This document shows positions 19,014 through 26,714 of a stretch of DNA of 64,000 nucleotides, one piece after another. This DNA comes from Candidatus Moanabacter tarae. Its GTDB lineage: Bacteria; Verrucomicrobiota; Verrucomicrobiia; Opitutales; UBA2987. The position numbers were made by a program, and so were the translations under genes. The stretch is from NCBI GenBank assembly GCA_003226295.1, contig CP029803.1, positions 102,226 through 166,225 on the forward strand, read 5' to 3'. The notes beneath the pieces are model-generated. The model did no database searches and was not told the origin of the DNA. It saw only the letters and a list, made by a program, of their open reading frames with translations. The stretch's first letter is position 1; the number at the start of each line of letters is the position of its first letter.

Positions 19014-19062
19014 TCGGGGGACCTGATCTGGTTGTGTTATACCCCGGAAAGGAGGTGGTCCT

Positions 19063-19104
19063 ATGTCTAATTTGATTAATGGAACCTCCGGAGCAATGCC
19101 ATAA
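19063..19104 (+). CDS. Putative 13-residue peptide, MSNLINGTSGAMP
   Basis: ATG at 19063, TAA at 19102-19104, preceded at ideal spacing by the strongest Shine-Dalgarno in the window. The peptide ends with Pro directly before the stop, a context known in leader peptides such as TnaC to slow termination. Both its start and stop codons lie inside the complementary segments of the surrounding RNA, so translation and folding should affect each other. It has no similarity I recognise. It could be a leader peptide for the thioredoxin-like gene at 19303, a small independent peptide, or a ribosome-capturing decoy. Confidence 0.45.
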   Translation: MSNLINGTSGAMP

Positions 19105-19135
19105 GACCAAGTTGACGGAGGCTCCAGAGTTTACT

Positions 19136-19175
19136 GGCCCCGAAGCAAGGCAATACCTCTGCTTCGGGGCCTTTT
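19136..19175 (+). terminator. Strong intrinsic terminator
   Basis: Perfect 12-bp stem: 19136-19147 (GGCCCCGAAGCA) pairs with 19160-19171 (TGCTTCGGGGCC), closely followed by TTTT at 19172-19175. Three more inner pairs (AGG/CCT) can extend the stem. It ends the mini-transcript and separates it from the thioredoxin-like gene 130 bp downstream. Confidence 0.9.
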
Positions 19176-19302
19176 CATTTACTTAGGAGGTTGCGGAGTA
19201 ATTTGAATGAAAAAAGGTCAGTCTGGCTTCCGTTTTTACAATTGGAATTATAATTATTTGCGGCACAATGAGGTTGCCTCAATGAGGAGGCCGTGACCTT
19301 TT

Positions 19303-20085
19303 ATGGTTTTCCACCCTTTGAAGATTATGACAAAATCACTTAAATTTCGGGTTGTAGCCTTCGCTCTGCCGACGATGTTGCTAGGGCTTAATTCATTGTT
19401 TTCAACAGAGAATGCAATGATTCCTAAGGAAACGGAACTTGCTTACCGCGTTAAAGCTCTCGAGGAGCGGCTGGAGCAGTTGGAGAAAACATTAGGACAA
19501 AAAAACACAAAAGAGGAATTAGAGGCCAGGGCCAGAATAGATTTCTCTGCCATTAGAGCTCTTGTTGCAGAAGATAAATTCGATAACGCGAAGTCGGAAC
19601 TGGAACGATTTCTAAGAAGTTACGATGATCCTCGTACTACTCCAGCAGCTCAGTCTTTGGCTAAGGAATTATCTGTTATAGGCTCTCATGTCCCTGCGAC
19701 ATGGGGAATTGACAAATGGTTTCAAGGTGGAGAATCAGCCTTAAAAAGCCGCCAGGAACCAACCCTCCTTGTTTTTTGGGAAACCTGGTGTGTTTATTGC
19801 CGACAGCAGTTGCCTGAAATCCAAGCTCTTTATGAAGAATTGAAAGCAGAAGGCTTGGAGATCGTTGGGCTAACAACTGTGAGCGGAAGCGCTACCGAGC
19901 GAGGTGTGCAGAAAATAATTAACCGATTTAATCTATCTTTTCCTGTCGCGAAGGAAGATGGTAGCATAGGGAAGACATTCGTAGTGTCAGGAATTCCGAT
20001 GGCGGCAGTCTTCAAGGAGGGTACAATCATTTGGCGAGGCCACCCTGGTCGTCTTACTCAGAAAAAGATCAGATCCTGGCTTTGA
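19303..20085 (+). CDS. Thioredoxin-like (TlpA/redoxin) protein with N-terminal anchor and coiled coil
   Basis: 260-residue exported thiol-disulfide oxidoreductase-like protein. An N-terminal hydrophobic segment (about 16-33) acts as signal or anchor. A charged heptad-like helix (about 44-78, ELAYRVKALEERLEQLEKTL) follows, then a short helical domain and the redoxin domain with VFWETWCVYCRQQLPEI, giving the CxxC at 163-166. The middle residues (Val-Tyr) differ from the WCGPC of classical TlpA and from the second thioredoxin-like protein at 48108. 'VSGIPMAAVFKEGTIIWRGH' near 226-245 carries the usual cis-Pro. GGAGG lies 12 bases before the ATG, slightly long; another ATG follows at 19327. It sits directly downstream of the structured mini-transcript and its terminator. 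Confidence 0.85.
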   Translation: MVFHPLKIMTKSLKFRVVAFALPTMLLGLNSLFSTENAMIPKETELAYRVKALEERLEQLEKTLGQKNTKEELEARARIDFSAIRALVAEDKFDNAKSELERFLRSYDDPRTTPAAQSLAKELSVIGSHVPATWGIDKWFQGGESALKSRQEPTLLVFWETWCVYCRQQLPEIQALYEELKAEGLEIVGLTTVSGSATERGVQKIINRFNLSFPVAKEDGSIGKTFVVSGIPMAAVFKEGTIIWRGHPGRLTQKKIRSWL

Positions 20086-20175
20086 GTTGGGGGGGTGATT
20101 CCCAGTTCGACTCAAGCGTTATAGATTGGGCACTATGGAAACAGGATCCATTCCCGTGAGCTTGATCCGATGGGC

Positions 20176-21618
20176 TCAGGTACCGCAGAATGTATGATGG
20201 ACAATTTCCTCGGGTTTGGGCGGCGTTTCGAGGTCAGCATAATCCGGCTGCTCGACGTAGGGATGTGCTAAGGCGTCGACAATCCGGTGAAAAGGAGCGA
20301 AGTTCCCAGAGTACGCCTTTTGGATGGCTTGCTCAACGCGATGGTTGCGCGGAATCAAAATTGGATTATTGGCACGCATATGGGTAAGGCAATTAACAGG
20401 ATCAGCTAAATTCTTCCACTTTGTGAGCCAGGATTCGAAATCGGGGCGGGTTTTAAATAGTGCGGCTAAAGTCTCCGGATTGTCGCCCGCAGCGACCAGG
20501 GTAAGGTGCCGAAAGAACAGGGTGAAGTCCACCTTCTGATCTTCAAGGGTCTTCAAGGTTTCAGTGATGAAGCTATCCTCGTCATTCCTTAGACCAAGCT
20601 TGGCTCGAAATGTTTTGGACAAATGCCGCTGAACCTGTCCAGAAAATGCAACGAGAGCCTTTTCGGCCATTTTCGTTGCTTCGCTGCCGTTGGCATCGAG
20701 CAGACCTAGGATGGACTCAGCAAAGCGAGCTAGATTCCATTGAGCTATTGCCGGTTGATTGCCCCATGCGTAACGGGAGTTGCGGTCGATTGAGCTGAAT
20801 ACGCAACCTGGATAAAAGGCTTCCATAAATGCGCAGGGGCCGAAATCAATCGTTTCGCCCGAGATAGCTGTGTTATCTGTGTTCATTACACCGTGGATGA
20901 ATCCGACTGACATCCATCGGGCAATCAGTTTAGATTGGGTAGTGATGACGGCCTCCAAAAATGACAGATAGGGATTGTTTGCTCCTAGAGCCTCTGGGTA
21001 GTGCCGGGCAATGGCATAATCCGCAAGAAGGCGCACGGCATCTATGTCATTCCGAGCTTGGAAATACTGAAAAGTGCCAATCCGAAGATGGCTTGCCGCA
21101 ATTCGTGTAAATACTCCTCCAGGCAGGCGCATTTCCCGCTCTACTGTTTCACCAGTGCTTACGGCAGCAAGGGCACGGGTTGTGGGAATTCCAAGCGCGT
21201 GCATCGCTTCGCTTACTAGATACTCGCGGAGTACCGGTCCTAGTGCGGATTTCCCATCTCCGTTACGGGAAAATCGAGTTCTTCCCGATCCTTTCAATTG
21301 CATGTCACGCAGCACGCCATCGACCCCGTGGATCTCCCCCAGCAGAATTGCTCGTCCATCTCCAAGTTGAGGTACAAACCCTCCGAATTGGTGTCCCGCA
21401 TAGGCTTGAGCCAATGGATCGGCTCCTTGTGGAATTGAATTGCCCGCCAACATGGCTATCCCTTCGTCCGATTCTAGCCAGTCGGGGTCTAGAGAGAGTG
21501 TGGCGGCAAGCTCGCGATTTAGACGGATGAGATTCGGGTTGGGTACCTTAGCCGGTTCTGTCCTTTCGAATAGCCTTTCTGGCAACCGTGCGTAAGAATT
21601 GTCAAAAGGGAGGATCAT
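20176..21618 (-). CDS. selO: Protein adenylyltransferase SelO (YdiU/UPF0061)
   Basis: 480-residue pseudokinase-fold protein that transfers AMP from ATP to Ser/Thr/Tyr of protein targets in redox stress responses (function known from E. coli SelO). Hallmarks: YAGHQFGGFVPQLGDGRAIL (about 73-92), MQLKGSGRTRFSRNGDGKS (about 106-124), REYLVSEAMHALGIPTTRAL (about 131-150), GFIHGVMNTDNTAISGETID (about 238-257) with the Asn and Asp metal ligands. The protein ends HHTFCGT, so Cys occupies the third-last position where eukaryotic SelO carries selenocysteine and E. coli has Cys. Full length for the family. Minus strand, convergent with the thioredoxin-like gene, which is thematically related to redox control. 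Confidence 0.95.
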   Translation of the reverse strand: MILPFDNSYARLPERLFERTEPAKVPNPNLIRLNRELAATLSLDPDWLESDEGIAMLAGNSIPQGADPLAQAYAGHQFGGFVPQLGDGRAILLGEIHGVDGVLRDMQLKGSGRTRFSRNGDGKSALGPVLREYLVSEAMHALGIPTTRALAAVSTGETVEREMRLPGGVFTRIAASHLRIGTFQYFQARNDIDAVRLLADYAIARHYPEALGANNPYLSFLEAVITTQSKLIARWMSVGFIHGVMNTDNTAISGETIDFGPCAFMEAFYPGCVFSSIDRNSRYAWGNQPAIAQWNLARFAESILGLLDANGSEATKMAEKALVAFSGQVQRHLSKTFRAKLGLRNDEDSFITETLKTLEDQKVDFTLFFRHLTLVAAGDNPETLAALFKTRPDFESWLTKWKNLADPVNCLTHMRANNPILIPRNHRVEQAIQKAYSGNFAPFHRIVDALAHPYVEQPDYADLETPPKPEEIVHHTFCGT

Positions 21619-21693
21619 TCTAGTTTCACTTGTCAGTTAAAGACATCAAATTTGGGGAATAGTTTAACTAGAACTTGACCAGTTGAGCATTTG

Positions 21694-22938
21694 TTAAAGG
21701 TTGCTAAGATGTCCGGACGAATTGAATTCCAGGGGAAACTCTCCTAACACCTTAATTGAAGGGGCCAGCGATTCGAGCAGCGATTGGCTCACGACCAAAT
21801 TCTCAAGTTGCAATGTGCTACGAATAATCGCCACTCTCGGGCGGTTCCGGTGAGGTCCCTGGATACAGGATAGAGCAGTTTCAATCAATTCGCGATCGTT
21901 TCCCATTGCAATCGGGGTCTTCCCCCGCTGAACAAAGTTCGAGGTGATGGTGTTCAGAAGAGTCTTTTGTTTATTTGAGGCATTGAGTAATCTCTGAGTC
22001 ACAAAATCGGCTAGCCCCATCCCACAAGCATTCCCCTCGGACTCCTTGGTTAATTCGAGAACGCCAACCAATTGAATATTCGGCGTTGTGGGCTCGGATT
22101 CCCCTTCGATATAGAGCCGACCCAAAACATTAGGATCCATTCCAGTACCACTTATATTCTTACCCATTTCTTGAACTAGAAGCAACTCGGCTTCTTCAAA
22201 TGGAAGACGGGGGAAGAATTGGTATGATTCTTTCAGGATCTCCTTTTCCGTATCGGGTATTTCTTCTGCACTCATACCTCTGAGCATAGCGGTTTGGCCA
22301 AGCCGGTTTTCGACAATGGCTAGACCGCCCACGATTTTTCCGGTCTGGATCATAACGCGAGCCAGTGATTCCAGCACCTGCGAGTGATCGCCAACCTTGT
22401 TGGCGTGGATAAGATCTGCTTGTTTTACCTTGCCAAGCCCTAAGGCCATCATCTTGCAGAGACCACTTTCAATAGCGCCATGGAAATCGGTGTGTTTTTT
22501 GATGCGGTTCACTATAAAGACGCCGTCTGCTTTATCGACCAACTCATCGATATAGACCGGCATCCCTTTATCAGTTTTCCCTATCTGTCGTGTCTGCATG
22601 GTTGATCGGACCGGCATTCCGACACTTTCTTCGGTGATCCCTAGCTCCTTTAGGACCTTCAACTGCCCTTCCTCCGTGGCTCCTCCATGGCTTCCCATGG
22701 CAGTGATTACGAAGGGATCCATCCCTAGATCTGCGAAAGTATTGCCTACTGTACGCAGAATCTCTGGTATTTTCCAGACCCCTCGGCTGCCTCCCGTGAT
22801 CGCGATCTTTGCACCAGTTTCTAACTGATCTCGGATTCCCGAAGCGAGGACTTCGCGTCGAATTGTGGCGGAGAGAGGGGCAACTGCCATGTCATTCGCG
22901 AAGTCTTGTTTGATTTTGTAAAAAGTCGTGTGGTTCAT
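21694..22938 (-). CDS. LarA-like (DUF2088) protein, nickel-dependent racemase relative
   Basis: 414-residue protein of the lactate racemase LarA-like family. It contains ITAMGSHGGATEEGQLKVL near 97-115, with the Gly-Ser/Thr-His motif used by LarA, followed by ELGITEESVGMPVRS. FIVNRIKKHTDFHG near 170-183 supplies the Lys and His expected around the nickel-pincer cofactor. 'SGLCKMMALGLGK' follows. Family members include lactate, malate and other 2-hydroxyacid racemases or epimerases, all requiring a nickel-pincer nucleotide made by LarB/C/E. None of those maturation genes lies in this window. Start ATG at 22938. Upstream 76 bp separate it from selO on the same strand. Substrate not assignable. 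Confidence 0.78.
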   Translation of the reverse strand: MNHTTFYKIKQDFANDMAVAPLSATIRREVLASGIRDQLETGAKIAITGGSRGVWKIPEILRTVGNTFADLGMDPFVITAMGSHGGATEEGQLKVLKELGITEESVGMPVRSTMQTRQIGKTDKGMPVYIDELVDKADGVFIVNRIKKHTDFHGAIESGLCKMMALGLGKVKQADLIHANKVGDHSQVLESLARVMIQTGKIVGGLAIVENRLGQTAMLRGMSAEEIPDTEKEILKESYQFFPRLPFEEAELLLVQEMGKNISGTGMDPNVLGRLYIEGESEPTTPNIQLVGVLELTKESEGNACGMGLADFVTQRLLNASNKQKTLLNTITSNFVQRGKTPIAMGNDRELIETALSCIQGPHRNRPRVAIIRSTLQLENLVVSQSLLESLAPSIKVLGEFPLEFNSSGHLSNL

Positions 22939-23415
22939 CCAGAGTTAGCTGATAGGCAATTTTTTAACAGAATGCTGAACCGATGGGAATACCAATAAGA
23001 TCAATGAGGGAAATGGTCGCGATCAATGTTTCAGTTCTCAAGAATAAACTGGCTGTGATGAATATATCTGCTGTCCAATATCCAACCAATATAGAAGGAT
23101 GCATGCTTCTATATGAGGGACGTGTCGTTGAATTCCTGAGATTTATAACTCTAGAAATTGTGTTCTTGCTCGATCCTTTAATGTGTGACGGCCTAGATAA
23201 TCCTGTTGGGTCAGATTATCTCGACCCTAGAATACGCAGTGATAAACTTTCCTGCTAATCCTCAGACTTTCAGCGCATGTTAAATGTCGCAGTACAACAC
23301 TAAATTCGCACGAGTGAATTCCTCTTGCCAAGAACTGATTTTAAGGAGTTAAAATTTAAAGCTTCAAGCAGAGGATAAAGTTCTGCAGATTATTCTAGCG
23401 ATTGCCCTTTAAGAA
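22939..23415. other. Intergenic, 477 bp, with an 8-bp inverted repeat
   Basis: Divergent spacer. A 91-codon plus-strand frame (22983-23258) has no Shine-Dalgarno or recognisable motif and is treated as chance. A perfect inverted repeat AGATAATC / GATTATCT lies at 23195-23202 and 23214-23221 with an 11-base centre, about 200 bp before the gene at 23416. Confidence 0.4.
23195..23221. repeat. Inverted repeat, 8-bp arms
   Basis: AGATAATC at 23195-23202 and its exact complement GATTATCT at 23214-23221. It could be a regulator-binding site for the + strand run that starts at 23416, or a short RNA hairpin. There is no T-tract, so it is not a terminator. Confidence 0.4.
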
Positions 23416-23793
23416 TTGCGTGTTATGAGAAGCCAACAAACTGAACACATGGAAGTGCTTGTGACTGACCTTAAGAGAGGTGGATTGACTGAGCAGTCTT
23501 TACGAGAGGGTATTGCCAAAATTGTGGCCAGTAACAAACTTTGTCAGGATCTCCTGTACCTCCATGGTCGGTCAACGTCGCTAAGCGCTGAGATATTGGG
23601 AATGTCCCTGATCGAAGGTGGTAAAGAAGTTATTTTGGACTCTGATCCGGAGGAGTGGCCCTATAAGTCGGTGTTGGACGCCATAAAGGATGGTTGGCGA
23701 GTTATCTCCTTCCCTAGTATGTCGTTGTTAACGATGAGCGATGATGAATTTCATGGATTGGGCTTTCAATTTGTACTCGAGCGTTGGAGTTGA
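23416..23793 (+). CDS. Hypothetical protein coupled to a PhyH dioxygenase
   Basis: 125-residue soluble protein I do not recognise. Composition is ordinary and acidic, with predicted helices near 12-45 and a strand-rich end (WRVISFPSMSLLTMSDDEFH near 95-114). No Cys pair, signal peptide or membrane segment. The first Met could be 1, 4 or 12. The stop at 23791-23793 is four bases before the ATG of the PhyH-type dioxygenase, and the ribosome-binding site of that gene (GGAG at 23786-23789) lies inside this ORF. So translation of the two is probably coupled. This supports the ORF being real and functionally linked to the oxygenase. Confidence 0.6.
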   Translation: MRVMRSQQTEHMEVLVTDLKRGGLTEQSLREGIAKIVASNKLCQDLLYLHGRSTSLSAEILGMSLIEGGKEVILDSDPEEWPYKSVLDAIKDGWRVISFPSMSLLTMSDDEFHGLGFQFVLERWS

Positions 23794-23797
23794 AGTA

Positions 23798-24643
23798 ATG
23801 GAACAGCTTAATGACAAGACCTACGACTGTGAACCCACACTCTCCGATTCGCAGGTTCTAGAGTTCTGTAAGAACGGTTATTTGCTCCTCAAGGACGTGG
23901 TTCCTGACGAGGTCAATTCTAGGGTGATGGAATCTATGGAACGGGATACCCACTATGAGCCCACTGGAATTCTTGACGAAGATTGGTTTATTGAAGGAGT
24001 TATTCTTAACGAGCAGGTTGCTGGAGCGGTGCGATCGCTGTTGGGCGCGAACTTTCACATACCAATCCTTATGAGCAACCACCGGGTTACAGGTCCCTAT
24101 TCAGCAACCGGTGGTTGGCATGTTGATGGTAATTATAAATGGAGTCCCGAACTCAATTACTTGCAGGTGTTTTATTATCCTCAGGACACTCCACTAGAGG
24201 TGGGACCCACCGAGGTTTTACCTGGGTCCCATCTTATCCGTAATAAGGCCCGGTTTATGGGGCATTTGAACGGCATTCGAGGAGCAGTTCCAACGGCTTC
24301 GCCAGCCGGATCTGTCTTCCTTACGGTATATCAGATCTGGCACCGACGCGGCAGGGCAACGGTGTCCGTATTGCGAAACATGTTGAAATACGTCTATTGG
24401 CGTACGAATCCTCCACAACGGGATTGGATCATCGACCCGGACTTTGATTTTTCTTCGGTTAGCTATGGTGGTTCAGCGGAAGCTTTCGCCGAACAGTTTC
24501 GCGGAGATTGTAAAACCGCTGAGATGTTTCTTTGGCTCTGTGGTAAGCATGACGTCTACCAGAATCTAGGCGGCCAGAGTTGGCCGCTTCCCGCCCTCCG
24601 TAACGATACTCCTTACGGCTACCCTGATGGGCTGGATCCTTGA
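23798..24643 (+). CDS. Phytanoyl-CoA dioxygenase (PhyH) family protein
   Basis: 281-residue predicted Fe(II)/2-oxoglutarate oxygenase. Start ATG at 23798 is chosen because GGAG lies 8 bases upstream and it follows directly on the preceding stop; the frame also extends upstream into the previous gene. The metal pair is clear: GGWHVDGNYKW (His107-x-Asp109 approximately). The distal His is in TVYQIWHRRGRATVSVLRN near 182, with Arg following. 'VGPTEVLPGSHLIRN' is the standard PhyH loop. It heads the run dioxygenase, VOC protein, metallo-hydrolase and RidA-like protein on the same strand, which suggests one catabolic or detoxification unit. Substrate unknown. Confidence 0.85.
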   Translation: MEQLNDKTYDCEPTLSDSQVLEFCKNGYLLLKDVVPDEVNSRVMESMERDTHYEPTGILDEDWFIEGVILNEQVAGAVRSLLGANFHIPILMSNHRVTGPYSATGGWHVDGNYKWSPELNYLQVFYYPQDTPLEVGPTEVLPGSHLIRNKARFMGHLNGIRGAVPTASPAGSVFLTVYQIWHRRGRATVSVLRNMLKYVYWRTNPPQRDWIIDPDFDFSSVSYGGSAEAFAEQFRGDCKTAEMFLWLCGKHDVYQNLGGQSWPLPALRNDTPYGYPDGLDP

Positions 24644-24771
24644 ATCTGAAAACTGCTCCAACCCGATCCTTGTCCGGGTGGACCGATTAGGGTAGAGTGT
24701 CGTTTTTTTTCCTTTATGTTTCAATTAATAACTAGTGCACCTGAGCTGAATAGTCGAAGAGGAGGAATCCG

Positions 24772-25152
24772 ATGATAAACAAAATCCACAAAATCGGGAT
24801 CGTAACCGATAATATCGAAGATGCAGTTGATTTCTACACGCAGAAACTTGGGCTGAAGGTTACAGAACGATTCAGTAATGAAGGCGACGAGGATTACGTC
24901 TTTTTAGATGCTGGAGGAATCATCTTGGAGTTGATGCCACAAAGGACTATGGGCGTAGCTCCTGGAGTCCATCATATCTCTTTTAAGGTAGACAATTTAG
25001 GAATAGCTACACAGAGATTGAGGGAGCAAGGCGTTTCTATTACCAAAGAACCTATAGATGTAGGAGGTGATACTGGAATTAGCCTCAGTTTTTTTGAAGG
25101 TCCGAACAATCTGAACTTACAACTGTATAGTCGCGAAGAACGAACAACATAA
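24772..25152 (+). CDS. VOC superfamily protein (glyoxalase/methylmalonyl-CoA epimerase-like)
   Basis: 126-residue vicinal-oxygen-chelate fold protein. Excellent Shine-Dalgarno (GAGGAGG about 7 bases before the ATG). Opening MINKIHKIGIVTDNIEDAVD carries the first metal-ligand His (residue 6), LELMPQ the Glu near 48, and GVHHISFKVDN the His near 63. The fourth position, normally Glu near the end of the last strand, reads LNLQLYS, that is Gln. Methylmalonyl-CoA epimerase and glyoxalase I are the nearest well-known types by length and pattern, but the Gln makes a strict assignment unsafe. It is 4 bp ahead of the metallo-beta-lactamase-fold gene, so they are co-translated. Confidence 0.82.
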   Translation: MINKIHKIGIVTDNIEDAVDFYTQKLGLKVTERFSNEGDEDYVFLDAGGIILELMPQRTMGVAPGVHHISFKVDNLGIATQRLREQGVSITKEPIDVGGDTGISLSFFEGPNNLNLQLYSREERTT

Positions 25153-25156
25153 ATCA

Positions 25157-25930
25157 ATGGCATCTGTAAAAATTAATTTTATTGGACACGCTTCTTTTCG
25201 ATATGAATCTGATAAAGGTTCAGTCGCTTATTTCGATCCCTGGATCGATAACAACCCCACTGCTACGATGAAGCTTAGCCAAGTGAGGAAGGCTGATATG
25301 GTCATCGCCAGCCACGGCCACAACGACCACATCGGCGATTCCTATGAGATCTGTAAGAAGACTAAGGCAACATTTGTCGGCAACATAGAGCTCTGCATGA
25401 TCGCAGAAGAAGTTCACGGGCTGAAGATGGAATCGAGGGCACTACCAATGAACCCTGGTGGTACGGTCAGGGTTAAGGACGCTCAGATTACAATGGTGCA
25501 AGGTCACCATTCATTGTCTTTGTCCTCGAACGTGATTGGTTCGGATCTACCGCCTGGATTGCTCTTCCATCCTGACGGCTCCGCCAACGGCTTTGTTGTT
25601 GCCTACGATAACGGTATTTCAGTCTACAACACTGGAGACACCTGTCTCTTTAGCGATATGCAACTTATTGGCCAGATGTACGGTCCCCAGGTTGTAATCA
25701 TGCCGGTGGGCGGAAAGTTTACTATGGGCATCCGTGAAGCAGCTCGGGCGGCGAGCCTTATTAGACCCGACATCGTTATTCCCTGTCACCACAGTTCGAT
25801 AATGGGACAGACGGCTGATATTAGAGAGCTGGAGGATGCAGTTAAGTTTCTCTCACCTAATACTGAGGTCGTCGACATGGAAGCGGGGCAAACGCTGACT
25901 TTCACCTCGAGTAACTATCGATTGCGCTAG
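25157..25930 (+). CDS. Metallo-beta-lactamase-fold hydrolase (UPF0173/UlaG-like)
   Basis: 257-residue metal-dependent hydrolase. HxHxDH signature: VIASHGHNDHIGD with His53, His55, Asp57, His58. Additional ligands lie in MVQGHHS near 115, VYNTGDTCLF near 156, and VIPCHHS near 212. The start NFIGHASF (His11) is typical of the UPF0173/UlaG branch. UlaG hydrolyses L-ascorbate-6-phosphate lactone; UPF0173 proteins are largely uncharacterised. Lies 4 bp after the VOC gene and 112 bp before the RidA-like gene. No signal peptide, so cytosolic. Lactone or phosphodiester hydrolysis is a family-based guess. Confidence 0.85.
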   Translation: MASVKINFIGHASFRYESDKGSVAYFDPWIDNNPTATMKLSQVRKADMVIASHGHNDHIGDSYEICKKTKATFVGNIELCMIAEEVHGLKMESRALPMNPGGTVRVKDAQITMVQGHHSLSLSSNVIGSDLPPGLLFHPDGSANGFVVAYDNGISVYNTGDTCLFSDMQLIGQMYGPQVVIMPVGGKFTMGIREAARAASLIRPDIVIPCHHSSIMGQTADIRELEDAVKFLSPNTEVVDMEAGQTLTFTSSNYRLR

Positions 25931-26042
25931 GATAGGTTGCGCAACATCTAGCCTAACGGTGTAGGAGATTTTACAGAAATTAGATTATCAACTAATATTG
26001 AGATTAATTTAAACTGAATGTTTGACTCAAAGGGAGAACGCT

Positions 26043-26465
26043 ATGGCTGATGCATTTAACGCCCCCGGAGTAGTTCGACCGTTCGGGATATTTTCCAGCG
26101 CTGCTTGGCAACCAGAAGGGCATGTTTTGCATGTTTCTGGTCATGTTTCTCAGTCCGTCGACGGTACGATAGTTGGCAGGGGTGACATGAGAGCCCAGAC
26201 GCGGCAGACGCTTAAAAATATTCGGGACGTTCTCTCTTCCGCTGGCGGCACAATGGATGATATCGTAAAGGTAACAGTTTTTGTAACCGATGTCACTGAG
26301 ATCGAGCAAATCCACGAAGTAAGAGCGGAATTTTTCACGAAGCCCTATCCGGCGAGCACGTTGGTTAAGGTTGTTCAACTTATTGACCCAGATTGGCTGA
26401 TAGAGATTGAAGCTATTGCTGTTATTCCCAATCACAGAGTTCGGCAACCTGCCGCTAGCGAATGA
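26043..26465 (+). CDS. Rid (YjgF/YER057c/UK114) family protein
   Basis: 140-residue Rid-family protein, normally a trimeric enamine/imine deaminase. Start ATG at 26043 is chosen because AGGGAG lies 6 bases upstream; an in-frame TTG at 26022 lacks a site. The fold is shown by FGIFSSAAWQPEGHVLHVSG, the central MRAQTRQTLKNIRDVLSSAG helix and the TVFVTDVTEIEQIHEV strand. The segment that in RidA reads PARS/T and holds the substrate-binding Arg is PASTLVKV here, so the Arg is missing. This places it among Rid subfamilies with unknown or different activity. It is the last gene of the + strand run starting at 23416. Confidence 0.85.
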   Translation: MADAFNAPGVVRPFGIFSSAAWQPEGHVLHVSGHVSQSVDGTIVGRGDMRAQTRQTLKNIRDVLSSAGGTMDDIVKVTVFVTDVTEIEQIHEVRAEFFTKPYPASTLVKVVQLIDPDWLIEIEAIAVIPNHRVRQPAASE

Positions 26466-26714
26466 GTTGAACAATCTATATACGCCATTCAGTTGATCTT
26501 TTATCTATTGGTTCTATTCCTTTTCGATTTCGTGCTGTGGCCTTGAATCCAATACTTTTCTTTCATTGGCATACGAAGTCCTTTACGATCCTGCTCTTAC
26601 CGCACTTGAAGGTTAAAGAATAGGTTATTGTTTCTAGCGGAATAGTCATTTTACAGATTTAGCTTATCGAAGACCTCGGGAATCAGTGTGCATTCATATT
26701 TAGGTGTTAGGCCT

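Larger units (their letters stand above)
19014..19176 (+). ncRNA. Structured mini-transcript: long SD, 13-codon ORF, pseudoknot potential, terminator
   Basis: A compact unit read by eye. AAAGGAGGTGGTCC at 19048-19061 can pair over 14 continuous bases (one G-U) with the standard 16S 3' end, and sits 7 bases before an ATG. Bases 19056-19065 (end of the SD through the ATG) are complementary at 9 of 10 positions to 19100-19109 over the stop codon. Bases 19081-19090 pair 9 of 10 with 19116-19125. The two stems interleave, so they can form an H-type pseudoknot or compete. GGAGGT 19051-19056 can alternatively pair with ACCTCC 19084-19089. A further hairpin (GGGGACC...GGT...CCCC, 19017-19045) lies upstream, and a 12-bp terminator closes the unit. 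I do not recognise a known RNA class. The 5' end is uncertain. Confidence 0.6.

Noticed and set aside
18985..19035. tRNA-like T-loop string GGTTCAAATC
   Set aside because: The flanking bases (CCGGG before, CGGGG after) do not form a T-stem and no acceptor or anticodon arms can be built around it.
22983..23258. 91-codon plus-strand ORF in a divergent spacer
   Set aside because: No Shine-Dalgarno; contains the inverted repeat at 23195-23221, and the sequence has no protein-family features.
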